64,000 nucleotides of DNA from positions 2,604,001 to 2,668,000 of the forward strand of contig CP137323.1 in the NCBI GenBank assembly GCA_033182465.1. The letters are read 5' to 3'. Of the stretch, positions 36,049-48,020 are shown one piece after another. Source of the DNA: Sanghuangporus weigelae (taxonomy: Eukaryota; Basidiomycota; Agaricomycetes; Hymenochaetales; Hymenochaetaceae). Position 1 is the stretch's first letter. Every line of letters starts with the position of its first letter. The notes beneath the pieces are model-generated. The model ran no database searches, had not been told where the DNA came from, and saw only the letters and a list, made by a program, of their open reading frames with translations. The translations under genes and the position numbers were made by a program.

Positions 36049-38362
36049 ATGGATTACTTTACTGACGACGACTCTGATTGCGAACAGAAACCCGTCCCCA
36101 CTTCCAGCCGTGGTGGGCTAGGCAACATCCGTGCGAGGAAGCAATCTCAGGCTAATGTCAAGGATACCACCATCCCCACACCGAAAAGCCCGTCTTCTTC
36201 GTCGTCCGGCTCGACTTCTCGGTCGACCTTTCGATTTCGACGTGTGCTGTCTGTAGGGTCTAACTCCACAGTATCGAGCGCATCGAGCGTGCACTCGAAT
36301 GTCGACTCTCTTGCTGCGACGATTGGTTCTGATTCTGGAGCCGCCTCGGTTATTTCCGGATTGTCCGGGACTTCGGGGGGAGGTGATGACTATGACGTCT
36401 CGGAGCCCGGATCACCATTATCCCCCACGTTCCCTTCATCTGTATCGGATGGAACAAAGGGAAAGACTACGAGTGTGATGAGCACTAGCGCGGAGTATGC
36501 TATGCATTTGCAGACAGATGCGCGTCAGCGGGCGCTTGAGAAGCAGCATGTGAAGGCTCGTGCGAAGGAAATGGAAGCTTTTTCTGGAGGTCCAGATGAT
36601 TTGGACGGGGAGGAAAACCCGGAAGAGAAAGTCGTAAAATTGAGATCGGGAAGAGGAGGTGCGGGTGTTTACAAGACGATTGAGTATGGGGTTGATCCCA
36701 GTGAGTGGAGTGACTTTTCTTTTGATTCTGTTTCATTCATCCTCACCGTTGATTTTCTTCTCGTCCGATTCTTCGTTTCATAATCGGGTCATTTTGCTAA
36801 GATCAGTTTACTAACTATTGATTATAGCTCTCCATCCGTGCGCAGCGGTTATTACTCAGGAATATGAAGCACGGGCAGCAGCACATGCCCGTGAAATCAT
36901 TGCTGCGTCTCGTATGCGCGCATCGCTGAAGGGAAGCACCGGCCGAGGAGGCTCGGGGAACGTCGGTGCTGGTGGGAAGAGAGTTAAGTCCCAAGTGAAG
37001 AACAGCAAGAAGAGCAGAGAAGTTGAGAAGGGGAAAGGAAGAGCCCGAGCGGACGTGAATCCAGACGCAACTGGCAATAATGCCAACGATCGGTCCCTTG
37101 ACAGTGCCTCGGCGCTTGAAGGACAAGGCGATGATGATGCAACTGTTGTTCATGATGATGATGGTACTCCTGATATTGGAGAGAAACAGAAGAAGGGTCC
37201 ACGATTCCGTAAGCTCTTCAGACGCGCAATTCGTTCTAACAATGTCGAATCGAACACCGTCTCACCACCCTCGAGTGACAATACGCCGCGCCCATCCATG
37301 GGCGTTCACGCTGTTCGAAGAGGCTACAGAAGGGAACGAAGGAGATGGTGAGGATGGGCGCTTGATCTCAAGGATGTGAACTCACCTCAACCGATGTCTC
37401 CCTCCCATTCGTCCCATGGAATCCATGGTAGCGCGAAGTTGCGCAAACAGTCTCGTTCCAGAGGCGAGCTCAGAGAAGGCGCTGAGCTCCTTTCGTTTGT
37501 GAAAGCTGCGTTACCTGATCTTCCTGGTGCGCGGAACGTGTTGGGTGTAGCTGGTACACCGGGATTCCCTCTTCCTGATGGGAGGTCAACATCGGCTGCT
37601 ATTTCTGGACTGCAGAGAAGCCAGACAGAATCATCGTCGAGGAGTTCCACGCCTGTCAACAACCACTCATCCGCGCCCCATGATGACCTCAATGTACATC
37701 GGACAATGCCACGGGAAGCCACGCAACCGGGATCTGTCGACAATATGGAAGGAGTCATAGAAGAGGAAGAATGGGTTGACGATGATACTTTACATGAAGT
37801 CGAAGACGAGGACGAGGATGACAATTTTGATGAAGAGGAAGATGAGGATTCGGATATTGACCCTCAAATGATACGCCGAGCTAGCAAGAAGGAGCAACAG
37901 TTTACACTGCCGCAGTATGACTATGGGAAGCATGACAGTCTGGACGTTGTCATTCGGGTCGCACTTGACAAGCTCGATCGGACCGAGATCAAGGATAAGG
38001 AAGATTTGAACGAGGATGGAATCGTTGACGCGTATGCGTTCTCCAATGATACGAATATCGACGCTCAATACAGCAGACCTCAGCTCCCTCCCTCCCATCT
38101 TGCAAATGAAACTAACCGGAGAATTCCTCCATCATCCCCACCTCCTCTCGCACCGGCACCGCTAATTCTGCCGTCCACACCGCGATACGTACGTGCCAGT
38201 GCACCTGTCCTATCTGCGCGGTTCAATGCCGGTTCGCGGATTGCCTCTAAACCTATGCAGAAGGTTATTGGCCCTGAAGCTGGTGGGAAACATCGAGTTG
38301 CCGTTCCTCGTGCCGGTCCGCCTCCTGCGAGACCTGTTCCCCGTTTACCCGATCAGTTCTAA
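36049..38362 (+). CDS. Disordered Ser-rich/acidic protein of unknown function (700 aa)
   Basis: Three exons: 36049-36700, 36828-37347 and 37432-38362. The second intron (GTGAGG...GGTAG, 84 nt) removes an in-frame TGA. Visible in order: an acidic start (MDYFTDDDSDCEQ), a Ser/Thr-rich region to ~residue 140, charged helical segments (DARQRALEKQHVKARAKEME; EYEARAAAHAREIIAASRMR), a Lys/Arg-rich stretch (residues ~270-300), a long Glu/Asp run (DEDEDDNFDEEEDEDSDID), and a Pro-rich C-terminus. The helical pair looks like the conserved part. I do not recognise the family. Basic and acidic blocks suggest a nuclear or scaffold role, but that is only inference. A TATATATGCATAT stretch lies about 75 bp before the ATG. 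Confidence 0.75.
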
Positions 38363-39409
38363 GATTAAGTTTACGAGGACGATCTGGGGAACGGGGGATA
38401 TGTACGAGGGTGAGTAAGCGATAAGCGTCATTCGGCAATGGACTCGGAGCGGAGCCTTGTCCCCCTCGGGATCTGTGGTTGTGCTTCCTTTACAGATGCT
38501 TTCACTCGATTTGGCTCCTTTCGTCGTTTGTGCTGCGAACACCCCTTACTCGTTCTTTCGTTTCGTTTCCGTCCATACCCTATCTCGTTCTCACTCTCAT
38601 TTGACCCTTCGTGCTATCCCACACGTCTTTGCTCGATCGCTCACACGACCCAATACGTCCACAGTGCGCGGGGCTTGACTTTGCTTTCGAACTGGGCGTT
38701 CTTCGCAACGTTGTCGACCTGTGGTCGCGTGCACCGCGTTGTCCACTTCCGTTAACTTCCCGCTGTTCAGCGTGCTCTATTTCCGATCTCTCACTGTGTT
38801 CTTCCCCGTTCCCTCTTTATCTCTGCTTCTTCTGCTATCTGGTCTGTCATCTATCATTCATCCATGTTGTGCCAAACTTTCCCGTTTCTCATTTGTCGAC
38901 CTTCGTTCCAATGACGTGCTTACCCGGTCTGCGGGATTTCACCGCTTCCTTGCTTCTGTCGTTCTTCTGTGTTGATTTCATGTGACGGTTTCCATTATCT
39001 TATCCTGATTTAATTCGTCTTAATTTGCTCTACCGAATGACCTCGTGCTAGTTGTCACTGCTTTGCTTCTACTTCTCATGTACTGGATTCGACATCTGTG
39101 TATTACTAGCGTATTGTCTATGTAGAACTTGCTCTGTTTCGTCAACCTCGCAGAGGAAAATTAACTTGCTTTGGTTCATAGTAAGTATGCCGATCACTGT
39201 AGTGCTATGCTAGATTTCTTTTGAACTTTGCAAAACTTGGATTAACAACGCTGCGAAGTGAATGTACTTTCCGAAAGAATGCATTTTACCAGTGCTGCTT
39301 TGCGCTTCGAGCTGTGCACTCCGCCACATTCTTTGTCCACTCTTTAAATACTGCGCCTGTTCTCCCTCTGGTCTCTTTATTGCAAAATAGGATACAAGCA
39401 AACACAGAA
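38363..39409. other. 3' flank and spacer, pyrimidine-rich
   Basis: 38440-38990 is strongly C/T-rich on the plus strand, which opens overlapping frames in all phases. No frame shows start, splice and stop signals of a real gene. It probably includes the 3' untranslated region of the preceding gene. Confidence 0.5.
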
Positions 39410-39883
39410 ATGTCCTTGGAAGAAAACGGCTCGTATCAGAGGGTCTTGGGTGGTGCGTATTTCACCCGTCAAGGGCTCAATGAACCCTTTTACATTTATT
39501 ACCTGTCTGACGAGTTTGGATGCGTTATGAGTTGCTCCGAAATATGGCTGCTTCGTAGAGAAAGAATTCAAGAAAAATGGAGAAACCGTAACTGAGTACT
39601 GTTTTCGTTGTGAGTTCCTCTAGACCACCTCCGTTCCTCGTGTGTCATGATCTGACGACTTCGCACTGTGATGCTTATAATCGCAGTGAGAAGAAAGGAT
39701 GATAGGAAAATTCTCGTTGAAGACAAGTATCCGGGTGGAAAGGGCCTCGATTTTGCATGTCGGGAGTTTAACGATAAAGTTGCTGTATGGAGAGAATCGA
39801 GTAAGGCCAAGAGTCTAAGGGAGAAGTCCAAGAAAGAGAACGAAGAAGCATCTGCCGGGAAAAAGGATCTTGGTGCAGCCTGA
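39410..39883 (+). CDS. Small Lys/Glu-rich protein of unknown function (96 aa)
   Basis: Three exons (39410-39452, 39559-39609, 39687-39883) with GTGCGT and GTGAGT donors give 96 residues in one continuous frame. It starts MSLEENGSYQRVLGEKEFKK, includes YPGGKGLDFACREFNDKVAV and ends in a Lys/Glu-rich helix (SKAKSLREKSKKENEEAS). There is no signal peptide or membrane segment, so it is probably soluble. The family is not recognised. The second donor was chosen because the alternatives put a stop at the junction. Confidence 0.55.
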
Positions 39884-40934
39884 CGAGAGTAAATAAGGAT
39901 GAACGCCAGCTGGTCGAACAGTACTAGTAACAGACTCAGTCGATTCGACAGCTAAAAATTCGGTTTTGTGTAGCATTTCGAAATCGTCTCTAGACTGTAA
40001 ATCAATGGCAGTTGGAACTGACAGACAGATGAATTCCTTACATAACACTGTGCTTACGTAGCATGTCAGTTTCCCGACTCTCTCTTATCCATCTTCCGCG
40101 ATGATGCTGAATAGTTACTGCCAACAGCATTCTTCGCTCCTCTACTGCTTGACATCTTGAACTTCCCACTTTTTCTCGGGCATCGTCTATTGAAACCTGG
40201 AACTGTCTGTCGGGATCTGGATGTGAGTCGGAGGCATGTTGGCAACAACTTGGCATTTCTGTGTCGATCGCGATTAGCAGCAAGATCCTATGACCTCTGG
40301 ATGACTTGCATGATTTAATACCTTTGTAATGCTGAGCGATGATAACCAAGACTCCCAGATGTATGTTTTGAGAGGGCGATTTTCTTTCGACGCCATCTTG
40401 TAGTTGTACGCTGAGAAGGGCATTGCATAACGATGCCACAGTACAACTACACAACTCTGCAGACCATCCTCAAAAGGATTTTGCTCACGGCGAGCACTGG
40501 TGACGAAATTGAGTATAGCTGCATTGGACTCTGTGGATGTTGCGACATCAACGCCACTCTATTCGGATTCAATCCATTGTGAATTTTCCACGCGTGGTAA
40601 GCTGAGATCACGCTTTCACCAAATTACATATTAACATTATAAATATGCTTTACATGCTAGGTTGACGACATCTCTTCAAGCCCTTGTATAAGAACTAGTA
40701 ATTTCAGGGAACAGCGAACGGCTTTTGTAGCACCAAGGTCGTCGGACTATGATTTGATAATGTCGAATTCGCTCGAGGTGCTGGAATGGGGCCTTGTAAC
40801 ATATTAGTATCGACCTTACAAGTGCGGAATTCATCAGGAAAGTACTTCGTATCTACACATCCCAAGGCTCGACATGGAATCAGAAGTATGGCTAACATTA
40901 CTTATTGCGCAGGAAATGGTTATCGATGATCGTT
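39884..40934. other. Intergenic, no gene seen
   Basis: 3' flanks of two convergent genes. A minus-strand open frame at 40038-40454 has no supporting features. Confidence 0.45.
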
Positions 40935-41798
40935 TCATAAATACCCGTCCTCGACAAGAGAATCCATCATTTCATTCAACATGCTTTCCGAGACCGCTGT
41001 ATCCTTCCACTCGAAGCTCGTGAGTGCCTCCACGTCCTCTTCAGATAGATTTAGGCCTTCGCGAAAGTTGGGCAAGACTTCAAAAATGTGTCAAGCTGTG
41101 TTTTAGCAACAGATGTAAGAAATCGACTCACTTGAGTTGAATCGGTATTCATGAAGGCTGGAAGGTGAGTTTTGAACATTATGCAGCATGTCTTGTCTCT
41201 GAGCCAAGTCGCTTGAGCTTTCCAGATCCATCAATTGTAAATTCGCAAACTGAGGAAATGCTGTAGTTTTTCTCTTTGGATTGCGTCTTGACTTACAAAA
41301 TCATCTTGAAATTGAGCAGGACCGTGAGGTGAATGTTTCGGGCCTTGGATGTCATTCTTTGAATGGTCAGCGTAAATCAGTCTGGTACCAAAGGATGTAC
41401 TATATCTGTGCTCGCGTCAGTGCTCTCAGGCTGCTGGTCCTTACGCCCAGCGGAGAGAGGGGTTGCGTATTTGATGGTATTGCAATTACTCTAAGACGAA
41501 CATTGTGTTATGGTCATGAGTGAAGATTGTGCGTACTGAAGCGATGTCACTTGAGATGCACACCGAGGTGATTTTTTTCTTTCTTTTACCAGATGCGCAT
41601 TCCTCAGGCCTCCCCTTTTCAACGCAGCGCCCACAGGGATTGCCACCAGGACACTAATTGTGAATTTAATCTTCAGCCAGTCCTGGATCGAAGGCAAAAG
41701 TTGATTTCACGTACACGCTGTTTGTGCCGTTGACAGACAGAGCATGGATTGCGATTTCTATTGCGAGCAGAGATAGAACGACGGCTGCGCAATTGCAT
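40935..41798 (-). CDS. Zn2Cys6 zinc-cluster transcription factor
   Basis: The first exon (41798-41715) encodes a very basic leader and NPCSVCQRHKQR; the second (41653-41590) adds CPGGNPCGRCVEKGRPEEC, completing C-x2-C-x6-C-x5-C-x2-C-x8-C. The phase-0 intron lies just before the third Cys. Later exons include one ending at 41297, 41249-41132 (FANLQLMDLESSSDLAQRQD) and 41077-40935, ending in an acidic segment (LNLSEEDVEALTSFEWKD; TGA). Exons between about 41560 and 41300 are present, but one boundary is uncertain. The product is a short regulator with a possible acidic activation tail and no large regulatory domain. A transposable element lies 450 bp upstream of its start. Confidence 0.75.
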
Positions 41799-42011
41799 GA
41801 CTGTTTATAAATGTTTATCTCTCGGAGCTTGAAGAATCCAGGAGGTGGGGAGCCACAAGGGGTACTGACCAAGCCCATCGATATTTTTAGATTTTATAGA
41901 TGAAGATTAGAAAAGGATTGATATTAATGACTTCCCAAGTGAGCTAAAGGTTCGTTCAAAGCTTAGCAGAGCTTTGACACTTTGAAACTCGGCTCAATTG
42001 TATCAGTTGAG

Positions 42012-42182
42012 GACCATGGACTCGCTTGCAAGGACCCTTATTTTAGGACGCAGCCTCGCTCACAAAGATGCTAAATTTAGAGCACAATCTTGCTTTGCAA
42101 GGATTCTAAATTAAGAACACAGACTCGTTGAGATTCTTAATTTAGACCATGGACTTACTCGTAAGGACCCTGAATTGAGACG
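42012..42182. repeat. Degenerate ~35-bp tandem repeat (5 units)
   Basis: Five imperfect units of 30-36 bp around a core like CATGGACTCGCTTGCAAGG followed by ACCCTAAATTTAGA. The units differ at many positions, so this is an old minisatellite between the zinc-cluster gene and the inverted-repeat element. Confidence 0.6.
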
Positions 42183-42245
42183 TTAGGGGTCCCAATGGAG
42201 TTAGTATTGGCCATCTGATATCTGATATCTGGCGCTTGTCTGATA

Positions 42246-43574
42246 CTGTGTTTCTGCCCGAAACGCTCAGTCTAAGCTTTTTTTCCTTCCACAAATTTTC
42301 CGTTCATACTTTTCGCCACAAAACGTTGTCATTAGAATAGGTGCACATCTTTAGAATATATTTTGCGCTTTATTCAAACAAAAAAGCCTAAGTAGAATAT
42401 TTTATTGAATTTATGAGACGGGAGTCTCAAAAATTGACTGCTCACGTGTCTGACCCGGAAACGCTCAGTCGTGGGAAAGGAGCTTTGACACGTCTTGACG
42501 GCTCTCACGTCATCTCCTTTCACCCATTCACCCCTCATCTTTGCTGGAAAGCAACTCGAAGATGGTCGCAAAAGCACCATTTTAACATCTGGAATACATC
42601 TATGGATGGTCATGAATACTCAGACACTGCATTAATGGACAATTTCATGATAAGACACCCACAAATTTGTCTGACTTAAGTGAGACAGTGAAGAATAAGA
42701 ATGGTGCATAGCAATGAGCTCTTCACTCAAAGGATGGACATACTCTCTGGCTCATGGATAAGGAGATGCTGTGTCAGTTCTGAATCTACATTGCTTTATG
42801 AGACTTGCATCATACTATGATATGGAATCTACAGTGTGTCTTCAGTCTCTCTTTCTGACAGTGTGCAGGCCTTCATAGAGTCACTTATAGAGAAGGCAAT
42901 TATCATGCTAGATCAGGTAGGGAGGTTGTACCATCTTTTCACTTGGACATCTGATGGAAAGAGGAGATGAAATAACACTGAAGAATGGCTGATTCCGATG
43001 TTTTTTGGCCTTACACTCTCTATTGTAATATTAATTTTTTCCTTGAGTCTCTCAGCATGAAATTTCAAGAATCACTCCATATTGTACTTATGTTTTGGAA
43101 TGTGCAAACAGTTTGGAGATTGCTTTCCCGAAAATTGTGTAAAAAAATTCAAGAGGCTGCTGCACCTCATTTTCTGTATGATTACATGATAAAAATCAGA
43201 GCAATTTCCGACATGCTCTAGTATTCCTTACACATAACATCAGCTTCTGAAACTCTGCATATAGTTTTCAGATACCTTCAACCACATTTATACTGAGTTT
43301 CATCTTAATTGATTCACAGGAAACATTTATAGATGATGCACATACCGTGAGAACAATTTTGATTCACTCAAATCACTCAAATCAAGTATCTGTTCAGAAT
43401 GCGTGCGCTATAACTCAGCATGCACTAAGTACTTTTGGCCCAGATTTTGTGATAACATAGTCATAATGGTGCACTATCTACATACAAATTTTCATGAATT
43501 TTGGATGAGAATTGAGTGAGAGATTGCAAAACTGAGCGTTACGGGGTCACTGAGCGTAAGGGGCAGAAACACAG
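42246..43574. mobile_element. Non-autonomous TA-target DNA transposon, copy 1 (1329 bp)
   Basis: The ends are inverted: CTGTGTTTCTGCCC at the left and its complement at the right, flanked by TA on both sides. The match extends ~26 bp with three central mismatches. A second copy at 55468-56821 has the same ends, length and diverged interior. The TA duplication and short inverted repeats fit the Tc1/mariner-pogo superfamily. No transposase is readable, so it is a deletion derivative or MITE-like element. The motif ACGCTCAGT occurs at both ends and again ~200 bp (left) or ~20 bp (right) inside. Confidence 0.8.
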
Positions 43575-43674
43575 TACTCCTGTCGGCCGTCTGGCACACG
43601 ATCAGTGAGAGTTGATTCGAGTTCGCTTGAGATTTTTCACGCTGGAGCGTAGGTAGCGTGTCCCATTCATGCAG

Positions 43675-43885
43675 GCAAGAACAAGCCGAACAACATCGAA
43701 GGCACGGTTACCTTGGAGCGTCTCTCAGGCTAAAGGCCCTAGTTCCTCTTTCAGACTAGACCTCAAAAATGGTCTTGAGCATGGACCAAAATTATTATTT
43801 TTAATCCCGTCCCGTTCGATCAACACCCGTTTTCCATTGTCAGGAAACTAAGCAAACACAATTTTTATATATTCAGACCCAACTC
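43675..43885 (+). repeat. Dispersed ~200-bp repeat, copy a
   Basis: Matches 47822-48020 in the same orientation (shared blocks such as TCTCAGGC, GACTAG, TGGTCTTGA and CATGGACC, with moderate divergence). It has no coding capacity. The copies bracket the FunK1 remnant and SF3B4 gene. Confidence 0.6.
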
Positions 43886-44224
43886 GAATTGTGGGAAGAC
43901 ACGGAGCGATGACCTGGATGAATTATTCACCTGCTCGTGAGGATGACGTCGAGTGCACGACAGAACACGAGTAGCCGTTCGACACCAGTAGAGGATGTGC
44001 ATGCATTATGTGAATCCGTTGGTGTGAGATGGAAATCGAAATATTTGAAGAGAATAATAGCAAAATAGACTGTCTCGTGAAAATTGATCATAAACAGCCA
44101 TTTGAGCTCACGTCATTCAGGTCCAAGAATCAATCAACATCTCGCGTGCCGCCCTCGGTTCATCACATTCTTCTACATTATCTCCACAGTATGGAAGACA
44201 ATAACCGCACGCCTGTAATGGACA

Positions 44225-46155
44225 GATTAGGGACGAAGATAACAGTGGAAAAGGTGAATCATATGGACCTGCTTACGAGTACCACAACATTTGTGAAATT
44301 CTGAATCCGAGAAGTCAATAATGCAAAGGGAACCATCAGGTCTGCGAAGAACATTTTGCGGAGAGATATCGGAATGAAGGATACCGATGGCGTGAAGAGC
44401 AGCTATTGCTTCAAAAAGCTCCACTCTAGAGTGTATGATCAGTAGCATTCTGGTCTCGCTTCAGAACATACCTGTCACGATCAGTCAAAGAATCCCAATC
44501 CTTCTCATCGAGTGCGTCTCCGCCGTAATCCATAACCAAAACAAAACAATCTTCGGCCCCGTACATCCCGTAGCAACTTGGAACGGCACGGTCTATCCTA
44601 TGGTTTCTTTCGTGCTTAGCATGTTCGATCTTGCGATACATCTGGAACTCATTGAATAGGCGGCCGATCCGGCCTGTCTTTCGTTCATACTCTCCTTTTA
44701 AAACCATCTTCACTGCGAAAGATCGAGGATCAGGAATCCGTTCTTGACCATCCAAGTCAAGCTTCGCCTCATACACAACTCCAGTTTCGCCGGTTCAGAA
44801 GACGATGTAAACGTAGGCATATTGGTCTCCTGGTAATGCGAAAAGGCGAGCAAAGATCGGTCCCTTTCACAGCACTATAAGCAATCCATTCATCGTTCCA
44901 CGGCAATATGTTGAGCCCAACAAATCTATTAAATACGTCGGGCTTAGTGAGCGAGTAGGATGGCTAAAGTCTAAAGTCGTACTTGAAGAGCGGACGATTT
45001 AGACTTCTTCCCATGTTTTTGCATCACACGGCAGACTTCAAGTGCAAGATTGCTGAGTGTCTTTCTCTGTTTCGATGTTCCTCTCGGGTCTTCCTTAGAG
45101 ACCGTAGAGAATGATGGGGGCGGTTTCACTTTTGATTCAGCTGTCAACTCGCCTTCCGCATCAAGCAGCATAGCAAGAAGTGCGCGGAAAGGTCTTGTAC
45201 TGTTATCTTGTCTCTCAATGGCTGAGTACGAGATGAATGGGCCGTCGTCACGAGGGTGGAATCGTAAAAAGACCCATTTCTCATGGGAGGAGAGAGCAAG
45301 CCAACGAGCATGATGAGAGCCCATATGAAGACAAGCCTTCATTTGAATGAAAATGCTCAGTGCTCCAAGGTAACATGGAGGAATGAGGCACACCTTACTG
45401 ATTATCTTCTCTTCAGTTGAGCGAAATGAAGCTAGACGGATGGAAAAGCTAGGACGGTCAAGCAGAATTTCGACCCTATCAAGGACAGCTGTGGCCTTTA
45501 TCTCCATCAAAAACTTTCCGTTAGGGCCTTTGATGATAAAGTCCACTTGCGATACAAAATTGCCATTGTCCGGCCTTATGGATCTCTCGAGGACCTGAAT
45601 GTTGCTCCGCAGAAGTAGTTTCGATATTGCACGTAATGCATTGACTGGACCATCCCTTACAATATTCATGGCCTTTGACGAATAGTGGTTGTCAACTATG
45701 GTCATTGATCAGGGTACCAGAGCACTCACCATCATTTTATCGTCATTCCGACACCAGATACTCTTCAGTCCCAAAACGTTTCTTTCTCCATCAACCTCAC
45801 TCTGGAGGTCACCAAGAGAAAGCATTTCCTGCTCTATCAACGGTTGGAATAGTTTATCGAGTTCTTCATCAGGTATCCCCAAGTCACTCTGTGCAAGATA
45901 CTCCTCTAATGCGTGGCAGAGATTATCTACCATTTCGGGATCACGGACGCCTAGTCTGGCACGCCATCGCTGCTCGAGAAGTCGAACATCCGTCGGTGAC
46001 AAGCCGCTGGAAGATTCAAAGGTGGATTGAGATGGCGGGACGTAAAATTTTGCCTTCTCGGCGAGATAGTCTCTAAGGATCCCCATTGCCGCGGCTAATG
46101 AAGTCTCACAGGGACAGGGATTACTTATAACCACCTTTATTATGTAATGTGTCAT
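44225..46155 (-). pseudogene. FunK1-type fungal protein kinase, decayed
   Basis: A kinase of the family expanded in Agaricomycetes. Recognisable pieces in order: N-terminal helical region (from MGILRDYLAEKAKFYV, about 46086), the IKGPNGKFLMEIKATA block, HMGSHHARWLALSSHEKWVF, VFNRFVGLNILPWNDEWIAY, a glycine loop TGETGVVYEAK, FAVKMVLKGEYE, VLVMDYGG, and the catalytic loop HSDISPQNVL with DFS in place of DFG. Introns include 45706-45650 and one near 45390. Damage: the frame shifts between the NILPWNDEW segment and the glycine loop, a TGA stands in frame just before the loop (about 44790), and the C-terminal lobe after DFSDSEFHKC cannot be completed. If those readings are right the gene is inactive. 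One missed intron could explain one defect but not all. Confidence 0.65.
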
Positions 46156-46347
46156 TTTTGAAGTGTGCTGTTATTTCTTTTACCTACTTCACACATTTTA
46201 TACATTTTATTCGCATGTAAGTTGATAAAGCTGATGGCAGCAACGGTTTACAGGCTTATACACTCTTGACGAGAAAAAGATAGACAACGAGAAGAAACGA
46301 AGAACCGGAGGTACGCGAAAGCTACAGTATAACCGACCAACGTATTA

Positions 46348-47647
46348 TCATCGCTGCGGAGGCGGAGGAGTCATATTCATAGCCATTCCTTGCTGAGGAG
46401 CTCCATAACCAGGCGGCAGTGGAGGCATTGCCATTCCTTGTGGAGGAGCGCCGAAGCCAGGAGGCGGAGGCGGATGCATTCCCATATTCATTCCCGGGGG
46501 TGCATTGTACGAGGCAAACCCAGGAGGCGGTGTGGGCATACCAGGCATTCCCATAGGCATCCCACCTGGCATCGCTCCGAATCCAGGTAGTGGTGGCACA
46601 CCCATGCCCATTCCTGGAGAAGTCGAAGGCGCCGGCGGGGCAGCTGCGAGAGCCCCAGCGAACTGGCCCTGATAAGGACCAGGGGCACCGTAAGGGGGAG
46701 GATTGGACGCAGGGTGTCCTGACACGGCCGAAGCAGGTGTTGTCGCAGAAGGGCCGAAAGCGGCGAGAGCGTTTAATGTTGCAGGGGGAGGTCTAGCAGA
46801 GGCAGGTAAAGCATTGTTCTTACGAGCCTGTGCTGCGAGGAGACGTTCAGCAGGAGTTCCATGCCGTTCCCCCTTTCCGTCCTTTTTAAATGCGTACTGC
46901 ACGGTGATGGATTTGTTCATGAGGAATTGCCCGTTCATAGCTTCGGTAGCAGCATCCGCAGATTCGAAATCGATGTACGAAACGAAGCCGTAGCCTTTCG
47001 ATTTGCCAGTCGTCGGGTCTCGAGCAATCTGTATGGCACCGAGGAAGCAGCACATTCAAAAAACAAAGCTATGACGGCACACGTACCTTGGCAGTCGTTG
47101 CTAACATACCAAACGCACTGAACGTATCATACAACAATCGCTCGTCCACGTTCTCGTCCAAGTTTCCTATGAACAAATTTGCACCGACATCGAGCTGCTT
47201 CTTGTCGGATGATGCCTGAGGTAGGATAAGAAATCAGCACCGCGTCGAGAACGCAGGTTGGACAGGGACGCACCTTATTGACACGTATGGGTTTACCCCA
47301 GAGTTTTATTTGATTCATGATTTTACAGGCGTACTCAGCATCCTCTTCCGTCAAAAACTCACAAAATCCGTAACCCTGATGGGCCATTGATATCCTGTCC
47401 TTTGGTAGATGGACGTTGACTGGGATAATAAGATCAGGGATTGTCGGAATGTTAATGCGGCCGAGAGAAAGAAGACGTACCGACTGGGCCAGCCTGCAAC
47501 ATGAGCTCCCAAATGATTGCATCAGTTACTCGCTCATCCAGGTTTCCCTGTATGATTTCATAAGATAAACGCATGCAATATGAGTATTAGAATGAGACCT
47601 ACGAGATATACTGTGGCTTCCTGGTTTCTGTCATCTTGTCTTGACAT
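46348..47647 (-). CDS. HSH49: Splicing factor 3B subunit 4 (SF3B4/Hsh49), 355 aa
   Basis: Five exons: 47647-47603, 47547-47481, 47419-47274, 47215-47087 and 47028-46348. Two RNA-recognition motifs stand in tandem: RRM1 (about residues 12-88) with VYLGNLDERV and [16 protein letters not shown], and RRM2 (about 99-177) with [12 protein letters not shown] and [17 protein letters not shown]. The linker [17 protein letters not shown] is diagnostic of SF3B4. A Pro/Gly/Met-rich tail follows, as in animal SF3B4 but longer than yeast Hsh49. The protein is part of the SF3b complex of U2 snRNP, contacts pre-mRNA near the branch site, and acts in the nucleus. Confidence 0.97.
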
Positions 47648-47821
47648 GACGAACAAAGTCAAAGAAAAAGTTTACGCAATGTTATTTTCCTTCCCGGATA
47701 TCTCCGGAGAAAGAAGCGACGCCTCTCTGTCGCGCGCGCAATGAATGAATAAACAACGTTTTCGCTGGCAATTCGAGCTAGTTAAATTCATCTACGGGTT
47801 CAACCCAAGTCAGCACGCGTA

Positions 47822-48020
47822 GTGCAGTCATATTGAAGGCATGATTACTTCGGATCATTTCTCAGGCCAAAAAGCTCTGATTCCTCTCTTTCGGACTAGG
47901 TCTCAAACTTCAATAAGTGGTCTTGAACATGGACCGATACTATGAGTCCCATCTCGTTCAATCAAATCCCGCTCCATTGCTAGAAAACACCTTCTTATAT
48001 ATTCAAACTCAGCCCAGAAT
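47822..48020 (+). repeat. Dispersed ~200-bp repeat, copy b
   Basis: Partner of 43675-43885, same orientation. It lies just upstream of the SF3B4 start side. Confidence 0.6.

Noticed and set aside
38440-38990. Overlapping plus-strand open frames of 70-125 codons
   Set aside because: They arise from a C/T-rich tract that lacks stops in all frames; no splice or start context and no recognisable motif.
42374-43221. Open frames inside transposon copy 1 as transposase
   Set aside because: No DDE/D-type motif or helix-turn-helix is readable and the frames are not shared with copy 2.
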